Shown here: one piece after another, positions 6,396 to 12,004 of the stretch
Position numbering within the stretch: position 1 is the stretch's first letter
Layout: each line of letters begins with the position of its first letter
DNA from: an uncultured Lachnospiraceae bacterium
GTDB lineage: Bacteria > Bacillota > Clostridia > Lachnospirales > Lachnospiraceae
DNA: 15,547 bases
Assembly: GCA_902782715.1 (NCBI GenBank)
Contig: CACZOG010000225.1
Span: 1 to 15,547, forward strand
Direction of reading: 5' to 3'
Notes under the pieces: generated by a model
Database searches by the model: none
Told to the model about the DNA's origin: nothing
The model's input: the letters and a program-made list of their open reading frames with translations, nothing else
Position numbers and translations under genes: made by a program

Positions 6396-8239
6396 GAATT
6401 CAAATATTCAAGAATGACCGCCCAGATTTCGGGAGTATCCATTCCGAGTTTCCATTCGGCAACTCCTGCGCAGCCGAGCGTATCCATTACCGTCAGTTTG
6501 TCGGATATCGATTCCGCATCTTCCATCCAAACCTGATAAAGAATGGAGTTCATTTCTTTTTCGCCGTAGTACTGGCCTGCTTCGTCGTTCCAGTTAAGTT
6601 CGACACCGCAGTCTGCTATCCATTTGGCAGTGGATGCAATGCTCATGGTATCGGCAGTTACGCTTCCGTCCTTTGTCTTCCAGACACGTGTATAGAAAGG
6701 AACCGCATTGATAACTCTTTCTGCGGGAATGCCTGCGGCGATCGTGTTCTCGATACCGCTTTCCACGAATCCGATGGAAGCAACGGATCCTGCAACACCG
6801 CCCGAAGCCCAGTGCTCATCATAACCCATTACGATCACGTAATCACAGACAAGTCCCTGGATATCTCTTTTATAATGAACGGTCGATGCGGTAGGAGCAT
6901 AATCGTCCACCGAAAGAACCAGTCCTGCTTTATGTGTTTCAATCGAAAGTTCTTTTAAAAACTCTCCCCAGTCCTCACCTGCGGAAGAAGGGATTTTCTC
7001 AAAGTCGAGGTTGATTCCGTCCAATTCCGCCTGACGGCTTAAAGAGATGATCGTTGCTATAAAATCCTGTCTTTTTTCAAATGAAGCCAGTATCTCTGAC
7101 AGATCGACTTCATCATCAACGTCCGTCCAGACACCCCAGACTTTTACGCCTGCTTCATGTGCGTTTGCAACATATTTTGAATTGGCGATATTTGAAATCG
7201 TTCCTTCATTATCCGTAACTCTGAAAACAGTGGGTGCAACAACGTTGATTCCGACATCCTTGGGAACATCGGAGTAATCGGAAGCGCTCTCGCTGAAGAG
7301 TTGATGGAAAGCCATGTTGACTTTGCCGTCAACCGAAAGATAACTGTAATTAAGAGTGATCGGACACTTTTCAATGGTGATGGTATCGCTTCCCGCTCTC
7401 TCGTATCTTTTCATCTCGACATAGCCGATAAAGCCGTCCGTTGTCTGAACTTTTGCCCAGTCTTCCATTTCTTCGAGAACGTACAAAGTATCGTTTTCTT
7501 TTACGTCTTTTAGAATGTCACTCTTGACTCCGCCGCGGTATCTTACCTGCGTGTCTTTTATAACTTTCGCCTTATCCAGACTCTTGTCTTCGGTATAGAT
7601 AACCAGATGCTGCGGTTCATCAAAAACCGCCATGTTAAAGTCTGCAAAAAGTTTTAAATATTCAAATGAAAAATAGGTTTTTCCGTCATTGGTGATGACG
7701 GGTGCGCAGCTTAATTCATTTCTCGAATCACCGCGCATGTAACAGAAGTTTTCACTCTGGTTAAGATCGGCTTTTATTATCTCGTCCTGCGTTGTGTAAA
7801 AACAGTTCTGCTCGTCGATATTCACATAAAAATGTTTGGTGAAATATTTTCTGACATCATCTTCGGAAAGATAATACGAATCCTTGTAATAAACGGCCTT
7901 TTCTTCGACTCTTTCGTTGTTTATTATCATCGCAACCTGGTAAGGATAATATACTCCGAAATACTCGCTAAGATCCGCATATTTGCCGGAGTATCTGTAT
8001 CTTTCGACAAGTTTGGCTCCGTAAAAGATTCCGACTACCGCTATGATCAATACTATGGCCAGAAATACGGGGATGAATCCGCCCATGGCCTCGTTGAATT
8101 TTCTCTTTCTTCTTCTCTTGGCAACTTCGTTGGCTCTTTTCTTAACTTTGCGGCGCCTCGGATGCTGCGTGTTTCTTCTTGAGCTCGGGGAATTTGATGT
8201 ACGTCTCGAATCCCTTCCTCTGCTCGGTTCAGGTCTCAT
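6392..8239 (-). CDS. Membrane-anchored GH18-family glycosidase with SH3-like domain
   Basis: A 615-residue protein, probably a cell-wall or spore-cortex type N-acetylglucosaminidase (SleL/YdhD relatives). The first 50 residues are cytoplasmic and extremely basic, rich in Arg, Lys and Ser. A single transmembrane helix lies at about 54-73 (GFIPVFLAIVLIIAVVGIFYG). An extracellular region (about 95-215) resembles copper-amine-oxidase-N type wall modules. A bacterial SH3-like fold follows (about 222-277: TQVRYRGGVKSDIL, GFIGYVEM), then the GH18 barrel (about 325-615) with DGINLDFEK (407-415, catalytic Glu414) and VMGYDEHW (470-477). The ATG at 8239 follows GGAGGAGCGAT. It is the first gene of the operon. 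Whether it hydrolyses chitin, peptidoglycan or another polymer cannot be told from sequence. Confidence 0.9.
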   Translation of the reverse strand: MRPEPSRGRDSRRTSNSPSSRRNTQHPRRRKVKKRANEVAKRRRKRKFNEAMGGFIPVFLAIVLIIAVVGIFYGAKLVERYRYSGKYADLSEYFGVYYPYQVAMIINNERVEEKAVYYKDSYYLSEDDVRKYFTKHFYVNIDEQNCFYTTQDEIIKADLNQSENFCYMRGDSRNELSCAPVITNDGKTYFSFEYLKLFADFNMAVFDEPQHLVIYTEDKSLDKAKVIKDTQVRYRGGVKSDILKDVKENDTLYVLEEMEDWAKVQTTDGFIGYVEMKRYERAGSDTITIEKCPITLNYSYLSVDGKVNMAFHQLFSESASDYSDVPKDVGINVVAPTVFRVTDNEGTISNIANSKYVANAHEAGVKVWGVWTDVDDEVDLSEILASFEKRQDFIATIISLSRQAELDGINLDFEKIPSSAGEDWGEFLKELSIETHKAGLVLSVDDYAPTASTVHYKRDIQGLVCDYVIVMGYDEHWASGGVAGSVASIGFVESGIENTIAAGIPAERVINAVPFYTRVWKTKDGSVTADTMSIASTAKWIADCGVELNWNDEAGQYYGEKEMNSILYQVWMEDAESISDKLTVMDTLGCAGVAEWKLGMDTPEIWAVILEYLNS

Positions 8240-8268
8240 ATCGCTCCTCCTTTAAAATACAACTATTC

Positions 8269-8297
8269 ATTATAGCAAAAAAATAAAATGTAGTCAT
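8269..8297 (-). promoter_or_regulatory. Candidate promoter of the GH18-sua5-rpiB-upp-comEB operon
   Basis: Reading leftwards: -35 ATGACT (8297-8292), a 17-bp spacer, and -10 TATAAT (8274-8269). The start would be near 8262, about 23 bases before the ATG. The -35 box lies inside the left arm of the inverted repeat 8286-8410. Confidence 0.6.
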
Positions 8298-8410
8298 TAC
8301 CTTTTCGTATTTGGCATTCGTTCGGCAGAATATTCACCGGCTCGAGGGACAATCGTTTTTATAGCCAAAAGGACCGTGATGAAATAAGGTGAAAAGGTAA
8401 TGCTACATTT
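8286..8410. repeat. Inverted repeat with 20-21 bp arms, possible small foldback element
   Basis: Left arm 8286-8306 (AAATGTAG, T, CATTACCTTTTC) and right arm 8391-8410 (GAAAAGGTAATG, CTACATTT) are perfect inverse complements except for the single extra T at 8294. A second inverted pair, TTTGGC (8310-8315) and GCCAAA (8364-8369), nests inside. The interior holds no reading frame and no clear terminator. No flanking duplication was seen. Confidence 0.7.
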
Positions 8411-8453
8411 GGGGCATTGGAACGTACCTTAATGTAAATGATTTGGTTTGCTT

Positions 8454-8571
8454 AAAAAAATAGATGGGGGAATTGTGTTGAAATAACACTTGCAAGACAT
8501 CCACAGAATAGTGGAAGTACCCTAAGAAATCTCGACCACTCCTTTCCGGTACGAGATTTTCCGACCGCCTT
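8454..8571 (-). ncRNA. Candidate small RNA or long leader, minus strand
   Basis: A strong promoter (8578-8606) points left into sequence with no credible reading frame. From the predicted start near 8571 the transcript would contain three hairpins. The first has arms 8552-8559 and 8527-8534 (CGAGATTT/AAATCTCG), extended by GGT/ACC around a GGAAAGGAG-containing loop. The second is TCCAC-6-GTGGA (8500-8515). The third is GTGTT-5-AACAC (8475-8489). A run of seven Us follows at 8460-8454, though separated from the last stem by 14 bases, so termination there is uncertain. The alternative is a long 5' leader of the GH18 operon. I do not recognise a known RNA family. Confidence 0.4.
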
Positions 8572-8577
8572 GAAAAA

Positions 8578-8606
8578 ATTATATAACTTTTTGTGCATTT
8601 TGACAA
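8578..8606 (-). promoter_or_regulatory. Strong minus-strand promoter with no gene directly behind it
   Basis: -35 TTGTCA (8606-8601), exactly 17 bp, -10 TATAAT (8583-8578). The nearest downstream gene on this strand starts 339 bases later at 8239, which is why a small RNA or a long leader is suspected. Confidence 0.6.
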
Positions 8607-8658
8607 GCGTTTTTATATTTCGTTGTTGATTTTACACAAAACTGCACTATAAATTCTT

Positions 8659-8687
8659 TTGCGTTTTTTGTCGATATATGTTAAAAT
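8659..8687 (+). promoter_or_regulatory. mecA promoter
   Basis: TTGCGT (8659-8664), 17-bp spacer, TAAAAT (8682-8687), start expected near 8694. The ribosome binding site GAGAGG (8712-8717) precedes ATG 8724 at good distance. The leader is only about 30 bases. Confidence 0.65.
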
Positions 8688-8723
8688 AAAGAAAAAAGAA
8701 AGTAGCACATTGAGAGGTCGCAT

Positions 8724-9440
8724 ATGAGAATCAACAAAATCAACGACAATCAAATAAAGTGCATACTGACCCAGCAGGATCTGGAGGAACGTCATCTTAA
8801 CCTTCGTGAGATGTCTTATAATTCTGCGGAAATCCGTAAGCTTTTCGCAGAGGTTATACGTCTTGCGTACAATCAGTTCAATTTCGACGCAAACAACGTT
8901 CCCCTTAAAATAGACGTCATTCCTTTGAGAACTTCGGCAGTTCTTTTCATCACAAAGGTTGAAGAGCCCGAAGAACTCAATCCTTCGTATTCACACTTCT
9001 CTCCCGCAGTGTATGAGAAGATGAAGAATCCGGAGAAGGAAGACAATTCCGATCTGTCCGAAAGCTTCAAGAATTTAATAAATGCTTTGTTCCCCGTAGA
9101 AAGCGGCGAAGCACTTGAAATCAAGAGCAGTGAAACGGATTTCTCAACAGACAGCACAATAATCTTCGTATTCGAGAAAGTTTCAGACATTATAGCTGCC
9201 TGCAAGACCGTTAGCAAAACATATGATCATAAAAGTTCGCTCTACTTCGATGAATCCAAGAAGGTTTACTACCTTAAGATGTACACCGACGGCGAACCCG
9301 ATGCAAACTTCAGACAGAACTGCATCAACCTTCTGGAATACGGTAATAACATCAACAACGACCGCTTCTTCGAAAGCTACCTTGTTGAACATGCCAGACT
9401 CCTTGCAGAAGGCAATGCGGTACAGAGACTGGGACAGTAA
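8724..9440 (+). CDS. mecA: Adaptor protein MecA
   Basis: MecA proteins deliver substrates to the ClpC unfoldase for proteolysis, and in Bacillus control competence through ComK. The 238-residue protein starts MRINKINDNQIKCILTQQDL, close to the MecA N-terminal substrate-binding domain (about 1-80). It has an acidic, low-complexity linker (about 85-125, rich in Glu, Asp and Ser). The C-terminal ClpC-binding domain follows (about 130-225), with the SSLYFDESKKVYYLKMY segment. The very acidic linker is typical. It is a single-gene unit with its own promoter and a strong terminator. The substrates in this organism are unknown; a ComK orthologue is not expected in Clostridia, so a general proteostasis role is more likely. 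Confidence 0.9.
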   Translation: MRINKINDNQIKCILTQQDLEERHLNLREMSYNSAEIRKLFAEVIRLAYNQFNFDANNVPLKIDVIPLRTSAVLFITKVEEPEELNPSYSHFSPAVYEKMKNPEKEDNSDLSESFKNLINALFPVESGEALEIKSSETDFSTDSTIIFVFEKVSDIIAACKTVSKTYDHKSSLYFDESKKVYYLKMYTDGEPDANFRQNCINLLEYGNNINNDRFFESYLVEHARLLAEGNAVQRLGQ

Positions 9441-9461
9441 TTTATCTGATGTCAATAATTC

Positions 9462-9492
9462 AAAAAGGAATCACCGAAAGTGATTCCTTTTT
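9462..9492. terminator. Strong bidirectional terminator between mecA and the DUF1858 gene
   Basis: Stem AAAAAGGAATCAC (9462-9474), loop CGAAA, stem GTGATTCCTTTTT (9480-9492), with T runs on both strands. It ends mecA and can also stop the convergent transcript. Confidence 0.9.
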
Positions 9493-9521
9493 TGTTGTTT
9501 AATTCAATGTCTTTGATTGCT

Positions 9522-9548
9522 GCTCTTTTGCAATTCTTTGAAAAGAGC
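9522..9548 (-). terminator. Secondary hairpin after the DUF1858 gene
   Basis: GCTCTTTT (9522-9529) and AAAAGAGC (9541-9548) form an 8-bp stem immediately after the stop at 9551. There is no long U run, so it may only stabilise the mRNA before the stronger terminator further on. Confidence 0.4.
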
Positions 9549-9550
9549 GA

Positions 9551-9748
9551 TTACTGCTCTTTCTTGTTAAGAGCAAATACAAGTGCGTCAACGTCAATGC
9601 CGTGAACCATGCTTGCTTCTTCAAGTGTTTCTCCCTGAGCTGCGGGACATCCAACGCAATGCATGCCTGCACTCATAAGAATGGGAACTGTATTAGGATC
9701 GGCTGCGATGATCTCACCGATTGTCATGTCTTTTGTAAATTCTGCCAT
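9551..9748 (-). CDS. DUF1858 small redox-disulfide protein
   Basis: A 65-residue protein: KDMTIGEIIAADP (6-18), then MSAGMHCVGCPAAQGETLEEA (25-45) with a CVGC pair (Cys31, Cys34), and GIDVDALVFALNK (50-62). This is the DUF1858 / hybrid-cluster-associated disulfide domain pattern: a MerC-like helical fold with a C-x-x-C that could hold a disulfide or a metal. Function is not established; members often accompany iron-sulfur or anaerobic redox enzymes. Here it stands alone, preceded by its own promoter and a GGAGGATATAAAT ribosome binding region, and convergent with mecA. Confidence 0.88.
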   Translation of the reverse strand: MAEFTKDMTIGEIIAADPNTVPILMSAGMHCVGCPAAQGETLEEASMVHGIDVDALVFALNKKEQ

Positions 9749-9812
9749 ATTTATATCCTCCGTGTTTCTTTATTTCTTTGATTATTAGTTTCTTATAAAT
9801 CTAACGAACTTA

Positions 9813-9841
9813 AATATACATTAAGATATTGTTTATTGCAA
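9813..9841 (-). promoter_or_regulatory. Promoter of the DUF1858 gene
   Basis: -35 TTGCAA (9841-9836), 17-bp spacer, -10 TATATT (9818-9813), giving a start near 9806 and a leader of about 58 bases before ATG 9748. Confidence 0.6.
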
Positions 9842-9854
9842 TATATTTCTCCGT

Positions 9855-9892
9855 AAAAAGGAGGATGCCCGGTAACTTTTGTTACCGGGCAT
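9855..9892 (-). terminator. GC-rich terminator hairpin with C-rich, anti-Shine-Dalgarno tail
   Basis: A 12-bp stem (ATGCCCGGTAAC, 9865-9876, with GTTACCGGGCAT, 9881-9892) and a 4-base loop, followed on the minus strand by CCTCCTTTTT. It could end the cyclophilin transcript (its stop is 214 bases upstream) or a short RNA started at the TATAAT at 9966-9971. Confidence 0.7.
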
Positions 9893-9965
9893 TAGATCTG
9901 AAAAACTGTGACATAAGTATTATTTAGTGTAATCTATGCATGATTATCTGCTTTCTACGATATCT

Positions 9966-10011
9966 ATTATATGTAAACCAAATTAACAAATAATGATAAT
10001 GAAATTAACAA
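9966..10011 (-). promoter_or_regulatory. Possible regulated promoter: TATAAT with two direct repeats upstream
   Basis: Reading leftwards, TATAAT (9971-9966) has no good -35. Instead two copies of TTGTTAATTT lie at 9989-9980 and 10011-10002, spaced 22 bp, about two helical turns. This spacing is what a response-regulator or activator site would use. The rest of the gap 9749-10103 is AT-rich with nothing else recognisable. Confidence 0.3.
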
Positions 10012-10103
10012 TTTGTAAGTAAAATATGAACAAATTATGAACGCCGTAGAATTTGCACTTTTTTTGTCCTTTTCAGACGCATTTCCTCTTTATTTTTCTT
10101 AAT

Positions 10104-10628
10104 TTACATCTTCTCGGGTTCGGGATAATCAACGCCGAAAGTATCAACCGTAACAGTCTTCATAACCTGTGGTTTAAGAGGTCTGTCGTTGAAAGGATTG
10201 GTAGCGCATTCAGCGATCGAGTTTACAACTTCGATTCCCTCGATAACCTTTCCGAATGCAGCGTATGAACCGTCAAGGTGGGGTGATGTCTTGTGCATGA
10301 TGAAGAACTGGCTTCCGCCCGAATTGGGATCCATTGCTCTTGCCATGGAAAGAACGCCTTCAGTATGCAATAAGTTGTTTTCAAAACCGTTAGCGGCGAA
10401 TTCGCCTTTAATGCTGTATCCGGGTCCGCCCATTCCGGTTCCGTCGGGGCATCCGCCCTGGATCATAAATCCGTTAATAACACGATGGAATATTAATCCG
10501 TTATAGAAGCCCTTATTAATAAGAGAGATAAAATTGTTAACGGACTGAGGTGCGATCTCGGGATAAAGTTCCGCTTTGATAACGTCTCCGTTTTCCATTG
10601 TAATCGTTACTACAGGTAATTGACTCAT
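10104..10628 (-). CDS. Cyclophilin-type peptidyl-prolyl cis-trans isomerase
   Basis: Catalyses proline isomerisation in protein folding. The 174-residue protein is a single cyclophilin domain without signal peptide, so cytoplasmic. Visible signatures: FHRVINGFMIQGG (47-59, with the catalytic Arg49), MARAMDPNSGGSQFFI (95-110) and HLDGSYAAFGKVIEG (117-131). The usual cyclophilin Trp in the last motif is replaced by Tyr (SYAAFG), common in bacterial forms. The ATG at 10628 has GAGGAA upstream. It lies 66 bases after the lipoprotein gene; no clear own promoter is seen, so co-transcription is possible. Confidence 0.94.
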   Translation of the reverse strand: MSQLPVVTITMENGDVIKAELYPEIAPQSVNNFISLINKGFYNGLIFHRVINGFMIQGGCPDGTGMGGPGYSIKGEFAANGFENNLLHTEGVLSMARAMDPNSGGSQFFIMHKTSPHLDGSYAAFGKVIEGIEVVNSIAECATNPFNDRPLKPQVMKTVTVDTFGVDYPEPEKM

Positions 10629-10673
10629 TTGTGTTCCTCAACTTTCTTTATTTATGAAATTATTCACGAAAAT

Positions 10674-10695
10674 AAATTAAATCGTGATTTAATTT
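10674..10695 (-). terminator. AT-rich hairpin after the lipoprotein gene
   Basis: AAATTAAATC (10674-10683) and GATTTAATTT (10686-10695) form an inverted repeat that includes the last base of the stop codon, followed on the minus strand by ATTTTCG. It is a weak terminator candidate; the stem is almost entirely A-T. Confidence 0.35.
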
Positions 10696-11906
10696 TAGTT
10701 ATTTTCTCCCTGTCTGAGAGCTAAAACGTCCTGATAGTACTGTAAGATTTCTTTATCCATAAAAGTAATGATCGTGTATCCGTCAGGCTTGCTCTGAAAC
10801 CAAATCACTTCAAGAGTATCGGGATCCGTCATCTGAAATGCGAAGGATGTATCTTCATCACCAAAAGGAGCACACTCTCCGCTCCATACTCCGTAGTAAT
10901 AATCGCTTACTCCGTCATAAAGATCCATGCTTCTGAATGCTACGGTCATATAGTACTCAACTTCGTTTCCGCCTTCACTTATATACTTAATATGCATGAT
11001 CAGGTTGCGATCGGTATTTTCACCCATAAACTCTATCTCGAAAGTTCCGCCGGCATCAGCCGAGGTGCTGCCGTCATCGCTTACCCAGTTACAGAATTCC
11101 CAATCTCTGATCAGAGTACTCCAGTCTGCATTTTCTGCATATTCTTCAGGCTTTATTTCTTCCGTCTCGGGATCAAAGATAAGACATATGGAAGAGCTTT
11201 CATAATACATGACTACTTTGCCGCTCTCAAGTTTAAGTCTGTAAGGCCAGTAGTAATCATCAAACTGATCATTATCATTCTGATATTTATAACGATAGAT
11301 TTCTTTGCCGTCTTTATCTATTGCAACAAGGCGGGGGCCTTCATATCCGCAGATATATATAGTTCCGTTTTCATCAAAAACATACGAGTTGGAAGAACCT
11401 ACGCCGCCTTCGCTCTGCCACAATACTTTGCCGCTGTATTTGCTGAGGCAGTACAAGATTCCGTCAGCAGTAAAATAATATCCGTTATCTCTTTCGCCTA
11501 TATCCACGAAACGGTCATACTGACCTACCATGATCTCGTCGGTTTCATATGTCCAGAGTTCATTGTCATCCGTATCATAAGCAGTTATATGCCCGATAAT
11601 GCTCGCATTTTCAGTACTCTTATAATCGAATTCATACCAGTAAGGAAGTATGCCTGTTTCGGGCTCAGTATTTCCTTCTTTCGTATCGGCAGTGTTTGTA
11701 TCTGTAACATCACCTTTGTCGTCTACGGTCGTTGTGTTGTCTGTGACCGTCGTTGTATCTGTACTTGTGACTTTTATGGGATCTGTCGAAACATTGTCGG
11801 GATCATTGTTCGAAAACATATCATCCCCGCCGCCTGCAGGCAGAGTACATGCAAAAAGACACGATACAGCCAGTAAACATGCTGCGATTCTTAATACTTT
11901 TTTCAT
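10695..11906 (-). CDS. Lipoprotein with PQQ-like beta-propeller repeats, function unknown
   Basis: A 403-residue predicted lipoprotein. It begins MKKVLRIAACLLAVSCLFAC, a lipoprotein signal with the lipobox LFAC and the acylated Cys at 20. A Thr/Asp/Val-rich low-complexity linker follows (about 30-85). Residues about 90-180 carry PQQ-enzyme-like strands such as DNELWTYETDEI, GILYCLSKYSGKVLWQSEGG and PRLVAIDKDGKEIYRYKY, a WD40-like propeller pattern. The C-terminal part (about 270-400) is acidic and aromatic-rich and not recognised. It probably binds or senses something at the outer face of the membrane. The start is the ATG at 11906, preceded by GGAGGAGA; the longer frame from 11933 is rejected for that reason. 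It sits between the fab/acc operon and the cyclophilin gene. Confidence 0.82.
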   Translation of the reverse strand: MKKVLRIAACLLAVSCLFACTLPAGGGDDMFSNNDPDNVSTDPIKVTSTDTTTVTDNTTTVDDKGDVTDTNTADTKEGNTEPETGILPYWYEFDYKSTENASIIGHITAYDTDDNELWTYETDEIMVGQYDRFVDIGERDNGYYFTADGILYCLSKYSGKVLWQSEGGVGSSNSYVFDENGTIYICGYEGPRLVAIDKDGKEIYRYKYQNDNDQFDDYYWPYRLKLESGKVVMYYESSSICLIFDPETEEIKPEEYAENADWSTLIRDWEFCNWVSDDGSTSADAGGTFEIEFMGENTDRNLIMHIKYISEGGNEVEYYMTVAFRSMDLYDGVSDYYYGVWSGECAPFGDEDTSFAFQMTDPDTLEVIWFQSKPDGYTIITFMDKEILQYYQDVLALRQGENN

Positions 11907-11910
11907 CTCT

Positions 11911-11918
11911 TCTCCTCC
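11911..11918 (-). promoter_or_regulatory. Ribosome binding site that decides the lipoprotein start
   Basis: GGAGGAGA followed by AGAG and ATG at 11906. It also restores a proper lipoprotein signal peptide at the N-terminus. Confidence 0.8.
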
Positions 11919-11941
11919 GGAATTCCTCATCAAACAACTTA

Positions 11942-11974
11942 AAAGTGCCTGTTATCAATGATAACAAGCACTTT
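11942..11974 (-). terminator. Terminator of the fab/acc operon or leader hairpin of the lipoprotein gene
   Basis: AAAGTGCCTGTTATC (11942-11956), 3-base loop, GATAACAAGCACTTT (11960-11974). On the minus-strand RNA the one irregular position is a U-G pair, so the 15-bp stem is complete there, and four Us follow. It lies 8 bases after the accDA stop and 35 bases before the lipoprotein ATG. Confidence 0.65.
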
Positions 11975-11976
11975 AT

Positions 11977-12004
11977 ATTATATCAGAATTTTCTGAATCG
12001 TGAA
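11977..12004 (-). promoter_or_regulatory. Possible promoter of the lipoprotein gene at the end of accDA
   Basis: -35 TTCACG (12004-11999), 16-bp spacer, and a perfect TATAAT (11982-11977) directly after the accDA stop codon. Transcription would start near 11970, inside the hairpin 11942-11974. Confidence 0.4.

Noticed and set aside
8403..8606. 67-codon minus-strand reading frame over the gap between GH18 and mecA
   Set aside because: It starts with TTG inside a promoter -35 region, has no ribosome binding site, ends within the inverted repeat and matches no family I know; the DNA is better explained by hairpins.
8240..8723. Known riboswitch (c-di-AMP, c-di-GMP, T-box, SAM) upstream of the wall hydrolase operon or mecA
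   Set aside because: None of the consensus core segments I know could be found on either strand; only unassigned hairpins are visible.
10992..11876. 294-codon plus-strand open frame opposite the lipoprotein gene
   Set aside because: It is the antisense shadow of a gene with a clear signal peptide, lipobox and ribosome binding site; the plus-strand translation is Ile/Phe/Tyr-rich with no domain.
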